Below are positions 57,671-64,000 of a stretch of 64,000 nt of DNA, piece by piece; the first letter of the stretch is position 1, and every line of letters starts with the position of its first letter. The translations under genes were made by a program, and so were the position numbers. The stretch covers positions 4,996,501-5,060,500 of the forward strand of contig NZ_JAUSZA010000001.1 of the NCBI RefSeq assembly GCF_030817215.1, read 5' to 3'. This stretch comes from Paenibacillus sp. V4I3 (GTDB taxonomy: Bacteria > Bacillota > Bacilli > Paenibacillales > NBRC-103111). The notes under the pieces are model-generated. The model worked only from the letters and a program-made list of their open reading frames with translations, did not search any database and was not told where the DNA came from.

Positions 57671-58663
57671 ATGCGGACATTGTTTATATTATGCTTGATG
57701 CTAGTCGCTTTATCAGGCTGCTCAGAAAAAGTTGTTACCGATACTGACACAGTTCCGACTATTCAAAGAGTTCCGGTAAATGCGAATTATAAGATATATT
57801 ACCATCGTTCCGATAACATGGATCGTGGGCATCATGATTATTATTACGAGGAGCTCGTAGTTGATCCAGCTTATTATATCAATCATGATGTAAAACGGGG
57901 AGACGTTGTATATTTAGAGAGCGTAAGAGAAAACAGTAAGCTCCCTGAGTTTGATATTTTAAGAGTTGTAGCGCTTCCAGGTGAACAGGTAAGCATTAAT
58001 GCCGGTCAGTTATATATTAATGGCAAAAGACTTGATACGTTCTATGGAAAAGCACATCGTTTAGGTAACGATACCGAGGAATTAAAACAATTCATGAATA
58101 ATGAACCAAACAACAGCAATGTGAAAAATGCCTTAGATTTCTTACAAAGCATAAATATAGATGAGATTAAGGTACCCAAAGACCACATATATCTAATTGG
58201 TGATGATTGGTTTCGAAGTGTAGACAGTCGGATGTTCGGTTCCACTGAAACGAATAAAATCAAGGGTAAAGTTCTCGGATATATAGAGAAACATAAATGG
58301 GAAGCTAGTCCCACCTTTGAAATGGCTTCAGAAGGGCAAAAGGAATCCAATAGACTTCGCGGGGAAATAGGTAAGTTAGCTATTGTTGATATTTCATTAA
58401 CTGCAGGCAAACCTTATCAAAACTTTTGGTTCTTTTGGGGGAAGTCCGATGATTTACGGGGCGAATTCAAAGTGATCGCTGTAAAAAAGGGTGAAGAACA
58501 ACGCAGGACTGTTTTTTTTGCGGGTGGCTTAAGCGGTACATTTAGATCCGCCGATGCATCTGTTCCGCCTTCGAATATGACCATTCCTACCCCAGGTTTA
58601 TGGAGGTTGGAGGCATACATTGGGGATAGGTATTTTGGTAGTATTGTAGTTGATGTAAATTAA
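57671..58663 (+). CDS. Lipoprotein with S26 signal-peptidase-like domain fused to DUF4871-like domain
   Basis: 330 residues from ATG 57671 (CAGGAGGGATC upstream). Lipobox LSGC. Residues about 60-215 follow the S26 signal peptidase layout: KRGDVVYLES, LRVVALPGEQVSINAGQLYINGKRL, DHIYLIGDDWFRSVDSRMFG. The catalytic Ser box (SMxP) is absent, and the Lys of the usual KRVVGLPGE box is Leu here, so it is probably not a peptidase. The C-terminal about 105 residues match the whole body of the 4218 lipoprotein. The architecture suggests a binding or regulatory pseudoenzyme outside the membrane. Confidence 0.82.
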   Translation: MRTLFILCLMLVALSGCSEKVVTDTDTVPTIQRVPVNANYKIYYHRSDNMDRGHHDYYYEELVVDPAYYINHDVKRGDVVYLESVRENSKLPEFDILRVVALPGEQVSINAGQLYINGKRLDTFYGKAHRLGNDTEELKQFMNNEPNNSNVKNALDFLQSINIDEIKVPKDHIYLIGDDWFRSVDSRMFGSTETNKIKGKVLGYIEKHKWEASPTFEMASEGQKESNRLRGEIGKLAIVDISLTAGKPYQNFWFFWGKSDDLRGEFKVIAVKKGEEQRRTVFFAGGLSGTFRSADASVPPSNMTIPTPGLWRLEAYIGDRYFGSIVVDVN

Positions 58664-58733
58664 GCTTATACATTAACAAGTAGATATTTTTTTAATCCAT
58701 CAACAAGCAGGAAGCTAAGGACGCTTACTCATT

Positions 58734-58793
58734 TTATTTCAAGTAACGGGAGCAGCAGCCCTTCACTCAACGGGCAGAATAGTTAAGTAAGGG
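58734..58793 (+). repeat. Two adjacent B-type arms
   Basis: TTTCAAGTAACGGGAGCAGC (58738-58757) and CTTCACTCAACGGGCAGAAT then AGTTAAG (58761-58787). No A arm; a possible hairpin is lost. Confidence 0.7.
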
Positions 58794-58893
58794 ACTTCCT
58801 TTATTTGTAAACGTATATGTATTATGATCACTTCGATTTAATCCAAAAATCAGAAAACTTAGAAATACACATCTAATTAGAGGAGGTGTGGTT

Positions 58894-59334
58894 ATGAGGA
58901 AGATGCTAGGTATTGCAATTGCAGTCTCAGTAGTCGTCTGTCTTATAATAGGGACAATAATTGTTTTCAACAAACCGGATAATCCAACACATAAATTTCT
59001 ACTCCCTAAAGAATATACGGGGTGGGTAGAAGTTATATTTGATCAACCTGAAAATCCTGCGTTGAAACAGGAAGGGAATTACATTGTTTATGAAGTCCCA
59101 CCCTCTGGAAAAATTAAGACCTCAAGCAGAAACAATACAGGCTCTATGGTTTTATATTATATTGATAACAATGGAAAAAAAACAAAACTTCCTGAGACTG
59201 TGATAATGATACATGGTTTAGGAACTAGTTCTGGGGAAATAGGGAACGCGGATGGAACAACAACTAAAATACCAGAGAAACTTAGTTTTTTTGTTGGGAC
59301 AGAAGAGCAATGGGAGCAAAGCCAACCTCATTAA
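58894..59334 (+). CDS. DUF6843-like membrane-anchored protein
   Basis: 146 residues from ATG 58894 with GGAGG 9 bases upstream (GTG 58888 overlaps the site). One membrane span at about residues 5-25, then an extracytoplasmic domain starting FLLPKEYTGWVEVIFDQPENP (about 36-56), EGNYIVYEVPPSGKIKTSS, and ending KLSFFVGTEEQWEQS. I associate the GWVEVIFDQP pattern with DUF6843. The function is unknown. Confidence 0.75.
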   Translation: MRKMLGIAIAVSVVVCLIIGTIIVFNKPDNPTHKFLLPKEYTGWVEVIFDQPENPALKQEGNYIVYEVPPSGKIKTSSRNNTGSMVLYYIDNNGKKTKLPETVIMIHGLGTSSGEIGNADGTTTKIPEKLSFFVGTEEQWEQSQPH

Positions 59335-59713
59335 TTCTTTACGACCCACGGCACTTAGGCCCATACTTTCTAAGTGAATTTAAATAAAGTTAATCTTAAT
59401 TGTCCATTTTTATACTAATGTAAATAAAAGAAGTAAATACGGTCGCTCGATAAAACGTCTGAATCATCTGGAATTTAAAGATAAGAAAAATATCATTTTC
59501 AAATTAAGCCTAACTTAAACATCGACCGAATATTCCTATAAAACAAACACTGCCCAACGAAAAAATGGCAGTGTTTGTTTTTTATTTTGAATGAAAAGCA
59601 GTCAGCTGGGGGCGGGAATGAGATAAAGTTCTAGTCACCCACATAACTAAAAATGTCCGGCGACACAAACATATGCGCATAATCGCTAATGAACTTGGTC
59701 CGTATAACGTGCT
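59335..59713. other. Intergenic region
   Basis: AT-rich, then the terminator at 59541 and about 130 bases of unassigned sequence before the arm B of the duplicated cassette. No start with a ribosome site is seen. Confidence 0.5.
59541..59586. terminator. Strong bidirectional terminator
   Basis: AAACAAACACTGCC...GGCAGTGTTTGTTT plus T run. Confidence 0.88.
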
Positions 59714-59747
59714 CGCTGCGCTAACGGGCAGTATAACGCGACGATAA
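59714..59747 (+). repeat. CTAACG element, arm B
   Basis: GCTGCGCTAACGGGCAGTAT then AACGCGACG (59717-59745). The sequence from GGGCAG onward is shared with 23777; the sequence before it is not. Confidence 0.88.
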
Positions 59748-60583
59748 TGAGCAGCAAAACAAGCGACAATATAGCTCTACCCACCCCATATACTGTATAA
59801 TCTTACAAATAGCTCAAGAAACGATATCTTTTTGGGGAGTTGATAATTATGGAGAAAATAATTTCACAAGCTCGTACATTTTTTTATGATCGAGGGTTTG
59901 ATTGGTCAATATGCGGTGGTGGGGCAATTGATTTATTTCTTGGTAAAGAAACTCGAATTCATAAAGATCTAGATGTTGCTGCATTTTGGGAGGATAGAAA
60001 TATAATCATTGAGTTAATGTTAAAATCGGGCTGGAAGGTATTCGAGGCATGTGGTGGAGGAATAGTTCACGAGTTGTTTGGAAAGCAAGAAATACCTTTT
60101 GAAAAACGTAATTTATTTTGCTTCACTGGAAATGAGAGCCGAGTTAAATTAGATCCTATTGGAGACGATAGGTATCGATTCGGTCTTGAAAAGCAGGAGC
60201 AAAATGGTTTTACATACGTAGAATTCCTTTTCAATAATCGTGATGATGGATATTTTTATTTACCTGGGAAAGCGAATGTTAGACGCCTACTAAATAAGGC
60301 CTTACTAGCATCAGATGATGTACCGTATTTAGCCCCCGAAGTAGTCCTTTTTTATAAATCAAGTTACTTAGATGGTTTTGATGTAACTGATCATATTCAG
60401 GACTTTAATCTGTCCTTAGCATTTTTAGATCTTGAGCAAAAACAATGGCTAAGGGAATCTCTTGAAAAGGAATACCCAAGTGGCCACGCTTGGTTACAAA
60501 GACTAGAACGATAGTTCAATCACAACACAACGGCAGTCGGCCCACGATCGGCTACCGTTATCCGTTGAAGTAACGGGCAGGAT
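59726..60583 (+). mobile_element. Duplicated cassette, copy 2
   Basis: 858 bp, the same length as 23777-24634. Its upstream region reads ATACTGTATAATC where copy 1 has ATACTGTAAAATC, so copy 2 has the better -10 box. Ends coincide with GGGCAG of the two bounding arms. Confidence 0.85.
59849..60514 (+). CDS. Nucleotidyltransferase-fold protein, ANT(2'')/Lnu-like (copy 2)
   Basis: 221 residues from ATG 59849, preceded by GGGGAG. It differs from copy 1 at three residues that I could find: Leu for Ile in HKDLDVAAF, Cys for Ser in LFCFTG, and Gly for Arg in RDDGYF. The Gly-Gly and Asp pair of the nucleotidyltransferase site are intact in both. The stop is again formed by ACGATAGTT of arm A. Two nearly identical copies 36 kb apart imply recent duplication. 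Confidence 0.78.
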   Translation: MEKIISQARTFFYDRGFDWSICGGGAIDLFLGKETRIHKDLDVAAFWEDRNIIIELMLKSGWKVFEACGGGIVHELFGKQEIPFEKRNLFCFTGNESRVKLDPIGDDRYRFGLEKQEQNGFTYVEFLFNNRDDGYFYLPGKANVRRLLNKALLASDDVPYLAPEVVLFYKSSYLDGFDVTDHIQDFNLSLAFLDLEQKQWLRESLEKEYPSGHAWLQRLER

Positions 60584-60596
60584 AGTTGGGAATTAA
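60503..60596 (+). repeat. CTAACG element, half arm A
   Basis: A half: GAACGATAGTTCAATC (60506-60521). Hairpin ACGGCAGTCGG...GGCTACCGT (60529-60558). B: CGTTGAAGTAACGGGCAGGAT then AGTTGGGAAT (60563-60593). Confidence 0.92.
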
Positions 60597-60641
60597 TACC
60601 GAATAAACATATAAATATGGACATTAATGGGGGAGAAAAGG

Positions 60642-61085
60642 TTGCCAGAGAGCTCTTGTTTGGGGTGTCAATTAGCAAATAAAGAAATTGAAACAAATAC
60701 AATTTATGAAAATGATTTATTGACTTGTATTCTAGATATCGCACCACTAAATGAAGGACATATACTAATACTGCCTAAACTACATTACCATGATGTTGAT
60801 GACTTAGATGAAATTACTGCAAATGAAATTATGAAGACATCCAGATTGCTCGCAAGGTTATTAAAATCCCACTTCCAACCCGATGGGGTAACCATTCTTC
60901 AAAACAATGGGAAATTTAACGATTTAACGCACTATCATATGCATATCTTCCCGCGCTATGATTCCGATGGTTTTGCTTTGGTAGAACCATTAGACTCCAC
61001 AAATGCAAAGGGACGTATAAAAGAAACCACTGCGAAGTTGGTTGAATTGATTAATAGGAGTATCTACGCTAACGGGAAACGATAG
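60642..61085 (+). CDS. HIT family protein
   Basis: 147 residues from TTG 60642, with GGGGGAGAAAAGG upstream (ATG 60627 overlaps that site). A CLGC pair near the N-terminus could bind zinc. The HIT core is APLNEGHILILPKLHYHDV and the histidine triad YHMHIFPRY (HxHxH in HYHMHIF). It hydrolyses or transfers nucleotidyl groups. The reading frame runs into arm A: the last residues YANGKR are encoded by CTAACGGGAAACGA and the stop by TAG of GATAGTT. Confidence 0.88.
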   Translation: MPESSCLGCQLANKEIETNTIYENDLLTCILDIAPLNEGHILILPKLHYHDVDDLDEITANEIMKTSRLLARLLKSHFQPDGVTILQNNGKFNDLTHYHMHIFPRYDSDGFALVEPLDSTNAKGRIKETTAKLVELINRSIYANGKR

Positions 61086-61148
61086 TTAAGGAGCTTGCCT
61101 CGCTACAGCTCTTTTTGTTTATTCAAGTAACAGGTAGCATAGTTGATT
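61066..61148 (+). repeat. CTAACG element (full), inside the HIT reading frame
   Basis: A: CTACGCTAACGGGAAACGAT then AGTTAAG (61064-61090). Hairpin AAGGAGCTTGCC...TACAGCTCTTTTT (61088-61116). B: ATTCAAGTAACAGGTAGCAT then AGTTGA (61121-61146). Confidence 0.9.
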
Positions 61149-61240
61149 AGCTTACTTCCTCTTGACCATAACACTGAGGTAAGGGTTTATAATGAGATTA
61201 TCTTGAGCAGAAATCTACTGGAAAGGAAATAAGATACGTT

Positions 61241-61465
61241 ATGGATATTACTCCACAAGAAGAAAACATGATTAAGGCTCTACGTGAGGCTGCATTACCC
61301 CCTTTATTTGTGCTCATACGAATTAGAAATGATATTTCAAATGACACTGCAAATGTCGAAGAGAGCCGAAGAGATGACGTCGTTAAAACATTAGAAAAAT
61401 ACATCGGCCCACTATGGGAAGACTATCATGAGGGGAAGAATTCACAAGCCAAAGAAAGATCTTAA
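61241..61465 (+). CDS. Small hypothetical helical protein
   Basis: 74 residues, ATG 61241 after GGAAAGGAAATAAG. It is predicted as two helices (EENMIKALREAALPPLFVLIRIRNDISND and RRDDVVKTLEKYIGPLWEDYHEG), charged and soluble. The family is not recognised. Confidence 0.55.
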   Translation: MDITPQEENMIKALREAALPPLFVLIRIRNDISNDTANVEESRRDDVVKTLEKYIGPLWEDYHEGKNSQAKERS

Positions 61466-61525
61466 CGAATTAATCTTAACTATGCAATGGCTGCAAACCC
61501 CAAACTCGCACCACTTAGATTGATA

Positions 61526-61612
61526 TCATTACGAAGAACTATAGTTCAATAACGAAAGGGCTGCCATGTGGTAGCCCTTCATTACGCTAACAGGCAGTAA
61601 TGTTGAATAAGG
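61526..61612 (+). repeat. CTAACG element, A diverged
   Basis: A: CATTACGAAGAACTATAGTTC (61528-61548). Hairpin AAAGGGCTGCC...GGTAGCCCTT (61555-61579). B: CATTACGCTAACAGGCAGTA (61580-61599). Confidence 0.82.
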
Positions 61613-61663
61613 TAGTGTTTCTGATGGAATAATATTGGGAAAACATGGGCGGGCGGTAAGGTT

Positions 61664-62425
61664 ATGCGAATACAATTTCTTTTAGCTGTTGCACTTCTTG
61701 TTTCGTTATTACAAGGTAACATCGCAAATGCAGCAACGTCGACTGACATAAAGATACAGGGGGCTCCTACCGAAAAGGTTCTTAAGGATTCACTATTTGC
61801 TTTGTTATACCCTTATGTGTCTGAAGCAGTTAATAACTACTATGGAAAAAGAAAACAATTTTGGAATGAAAAAATTATAGATATAAAGGAACAAGGAAGG
61901 TATCGCATCTTAGTTAAGGTACAGTTGGAAACATTTGAGCATTCCCATGGTCCCCCTTATGGTGAAGACCTAATTACCTTCAGGGTTGAACTAGGGAAGG
62001 CAACGGTTACAGATTACAACCATAAGGGAGACGAGTGGGAAACTAAAATCAGTACATTTAATAATTCAATGATTCAAGACGTTCAAAACACATTCGGTAT
62101 AGATTTTGCTCCGTATAAGAAATATGAGTACGGACAGTTGCTCTTCACTTCGGAGAAACAAAAAGAACTCCAACCACTTGTGGATATTAATATAAAAATT
62201 GTTGAGCAGGTTCTCCAACAACCAGGAACAATTATAGGGGGATCTAAAAATGTAGTAAACCCATTTACATTTATCAAAGATGATTTTGGATACATAATGT
62301 ACAAAAAGAGAGACGGAACAAACGTTTTACTAACAGTAAAGAAAGTAGATGGAACTTGGACATTTATCAAGCAAGTCAGTAAGCAAGGTAAGCCTATGAA
62401 GTCAGAACTTCTATGGTACATGTAA
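61664..62425 (+). CDS. Exported DUF3888-like protein
   Basis: 253 residues, ATG 61664 after GGCGGTAAGG. The signal peptide ends near ANAATS (about residue 24). The domain DSLFALLYPYVSEAVNNYYG, then IIDIKEQGRYRILVKVQLETFEHSHGPPYGEDLITFRVE (in order, about 45-110) fits DUF3888. A unique C-terminal half follows with a DGTWTFIKQ strand. It is secreted; the function is unknown. Confidence 0.75.
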   Translation: MRIQFLLAVALLVSLLQGNIANAATSTDIKIQGAPTEKVLKDSLFALLYPYVSEAVNNYYGKRKQFWNEKIIDIKEQGRYRILVKVQLETFEHSHGPPYGEDLITFRVELGKATVTDYNHKGDEWETKISTFNNSMIQDVQNTFGIDFAPYKKYEYGQLLFTSEKQKELQPLVDINIKIVEQVLQQPGTIIGGSKNVVNPFTFIKDDFGYIMYKKRDGTNVLLTVKKVDGTWTFIKQVSKQGKPMKSELLWYM

Positions 62426-62461
62426 CGAAGAGGTTCTTGTGTGGAGGGTGTGTAGATGGTT

Positions 62462-62493
62462 TCGTTCCTCAACTACCGGGCAGGATTACGTAA
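62462..62493 (+). repeat. CTAACG element, arm B only
   Basis: GTTCCTCAACTACCGGGCAG then GATTACG (62464-62490). No A or hairpin after the preceding gene. Confidence 0.78.
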
Positions 62494-62576
62494 TAAACGA
62501 TACGTTAATTGCTCATCAAAATATGATAAAATTTGAAATATGTCAGACTTTAGATTCACGCTAAGGGGGCAGTATT

Positions 62577-62843
62577 GTGAATGTACCTGTTGTTTTGGAC
62601 GGTGCGAATGTGTTAAAGTACGCTGTCAATGGCTCCAAAACGCCATTATCAATAATGATATTTGAAGTAGAGGACGGATCTCAAAAGGAAGTAGCCATAA
62701 CTGCATTAGCAATAGCAAAATATGAAACTGGAGATAAATACTATCTATTTATGTGTGATAAGAATTGGGTAGTTTTAAATGATTTTGACCTTGATACCGT
62801 GGATGAGGCAATGCAATGTGCTTCAACAAGCTTTTCAATATAA
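62577..62843 (+). CDS. Small hypothetical protein
   Basis: 88 residues from GTG 62577, directly preceded by AAGGGGGCAG. It is a mixed alpha/beta protein (VLDGANVLKYAVNGSKTPL, KEVAITALAIAKYETGDKYYLFMCDKNWVVLNDFDLDTVDEAM in order) that is compact and soluble. The family is not recognised. Confidence 0.6.
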   Translation: MNVPVVLDGANVLKYAVNGSKTPLSIMIFEVEDGSQKEVAITALAIAKYETGDKYYLFMCDKNWVVLNDFDLDTVDEAMQCASTSFSI

Positions 62844-62859
62844 AAAAGTGATTGGATTC

Positions 62860-62958
62860 AAATTAAAACGATAGTTCACACAACAAAAGAGAAGGTAGCT
62901 GACCAATAAAAGGTCGACTGCCTTCATTACGCTAACTGGGCAGTTATGCTCAATAAAA
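62860..62958 (+). repeat. CTAACG element, A diverged
   Basis: A: right half AATTAAAACGATAGTTCACA (62861-62880). Hairpin GAAGGTAGCTGACC...GGTCGACTGCCTTC (62891-62926). B: CATTACGCTAACTGGGCAGT (62926-62945), then TATGCTCAAT. Confidence 0.85.
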
Positions 62959-63113
62959 AACTGGAGAAGTTATGGAATGAGATGAAGTGCCAAACATTAG
63001 CAATGTACTTTATTAATGCTTGAATGATAAAGTAATATTGCTTTTGTGTTTTTATTTGCAACGATCCTTATTCTTTACTTTACTAGATGAGCAACTTAGA
63101 AGGGAATTCCTAA

Positions 63114-64000
63114 ATGAAAACTTGTTCAAAAATTATGGCAACAGTTCTGTTGTCTGCCGCACTATTCTTCACTAACTTGAATACAACACAAGCATCCGCT
63201 ATAACTTTTAACGATGTGTCCCCTAGCTTTTGGGGAAATTCAAATATCCAATGGGCTATTGAAAATAACATTGTAGATGGATACCCTGATAATTCATTTA
63301 AGCCGAATCAAAATGTTGAACAGGCAGAATTTATAGCTATGCTTATCCGCGCATACCAACCAAGCGATTATGATCCTACGTCAGAAACGGGAGAATGGTC
63401 AGCACCTTATATTAGATATGCCAATAAAATGGGATGGAAAGTTGTTACTCCTTCATCTTCAGGTGGGCATACGAGTCCTGTATATTTAAATAGGGGGATG
63501 GTGGCACAATATCTTGCAAACGCTACTGGTAAAAATTACAGTACATTTGCTTCCGTACAATACTTGCTTGATCTTGGACTATCAGAAGGCAAGACAGATA
63601 AGAGCATAAACGGATTCCAAAAAGGTGATGAGGTAACACGAACAGAAGCACTTACGTTTATTGAACGATTGAAAAAGCAATTGAACACATTGCAAGCAAG
63701 TCCTATGACCGAAGAAAATTATGACTGGATGAGAGACTTAGATGCCGAAGATATTAGTATTCAGGTAATGAACAAACAGTTACCAACAGACAGCGCGCCT
63801 GTTATCGTTCAGGGCACGGTGATGGTTCCGATTAGCACCGTCTCAGAATCACTCGGCGCGTCAGTCGAGTGGAATCAGCAGCAAACAACGGCTATCGTTT
63901 CGAAGTGGTCAAGGCATGTTACGATGACTATCGGGAAAGAAACAGCTTTTTTTGAGAATAATGCTGCGGGTGAGGCGTTCGACGTTTTATTTGTTGTTCC
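63114..64000 (+). CDS. S-layer homology and stalk-domain surface protein, cut by window edge
   Basis: The frame is open from ATG 63114 (AGAAGGGA upstream) to the window end, at least 295 residues. The signal peptide ends near TTQASA. SLH repeats: FNDVSPSFWGNSNIQWAIENNIVDGYPDNSFKPNQNVEQAEF (in order, about 32-73), a second at about 100-150, and a third ending EVTRTEALTFIERL. A copper amine oxidase type stalk domain follows (GTVMVPISTVSESLGASVEW, about 238-258). It is anchored to secondary wall polymer by SLH. The 3' end is not visible. Confidence 0.85.
   Translation, partial: MKTCSKIMATVLLSAALFFTNLNTTQASAITFNDVSPSFWGNSNIQWAIENNIVDGYPDNSFKPNQNVEQAEFIAMLIRAYQPSDYDPTSETGEWSAPYIRYANKMGWKVVTPSSSGGHTSPVYLNRGMVAQYLANATGKNYSTFASVQYLLDLGLSEGKTDKSINGFQKGDEVTRTEALTFIERLKKQLNTLQASPMTEENYDWMRDLDAEDISIQVMNKQLPTDSAPVIVQGTVMVPISTVSESLGASVEWNQQQTTAIVSKWSRHVTMTIGKETAFFENNAAGEAFDVLFVV

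Noticed and set aside
1452..62958. The repeats as ordinary class 1-type attC sites
   Set aside because: The outer boxes are NNNSTAACGG rather than RYYYAAC/GTTRRRY, and the inferred exchange point from the duplicated cassette lies at TAA|CGGGCAG rather than at G|TTRRRY on the plus strand. I keep the integron comparison as a hypothesis only.
698..62958. CRISPR array
   Set aside because: Repeat spacing is about 1 kb with genes between, and spacers are not of uniform length.

Overview
The window looks like accessory chromosome from a Paenibacillus-like member of the Bacillales. The reasons are low-to-moderate GC with strong GGAGG ribosome sites, frequent TTG/GTG starts, many lipoproteins, stalk-type copper amine oxidase domains, an SLH protein, and DUF3977, Imm22 and DUF3221 families. 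This assignment is by family content only; no rRNA or species marker is present.

The dominant feature is a dispersed repeat occurring about 60 times, roughly once per kilobase and nearly always in the same orientation. I call it the CTAACG element. A full copy has a left arm A (near CTAACGGAAACGATAGTT), an internal terminator-like hairpin (most often GGCAGCC...GGCTGCC), and a right arm B (near GTAACGGGCAG, followed by GATAGTTGAA or by AGAGCGTGGTGG). One to three short genes sit between the B of one copy and the A of the next. This cassette layout resembles a large sedentary integron, but the arms are not canonical attC boxes and no integrase gene is visible. The strongest support is one complete unit (gene plus repeat) present twice, 36 kb apart. 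Both copies are 858 bp long, nearly identical, and begin and end at the same GGGCAG of arm B.

Layout. 1-9.9 kb: partial minus-strand gene, SUKH, DUF3841, small lipoproteins, a PadR plus HAAS-FtsW pair, a glutamine amidotransferase-like protein and a GNAT. 10-16 kb: TolB-like lipoprotein, then a three-gene putative defence module (Septu-like ATPase and HNH nuclease, then an OLD-family ATPase/TOPRIM nuclease). 16-29 kb: GNATs, a decayed IS4-like transposase, a 949-residue Ig-like surface protein, the first nucleotidyltransferase cassette, an esterase, a P-loop kinase-like protein, and an HxlR regulator divergent from an NADP oxidoreductase. 29-37 kb: more GC-rich inserts, namely msrA with truncated msrB, a tyrosine-recombinase-like remnant, T-box controlled gltX, and a WYL-regulator cluster with DinB, AhpD-like and NTF2-like proteins. 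37-64 kb: dense single-gene cassettes (VOC, GNAT, APH-like, NUDIX, Imm22, DUF3977, VanZ, HIT, many exported proteins), a displaced mreC with decayed mreB, the second nucleotidyltransferase cassette, and a partial SLH protein at the right edge.

The cassette genes do not form one pathway. They are mostly small stand-alone functions (modification, immunity, detoxification, envelope lipoproteins), many carry their own ribosome site, and several show truncation or frameshift. This fits a collection of acquired adaptive genes.
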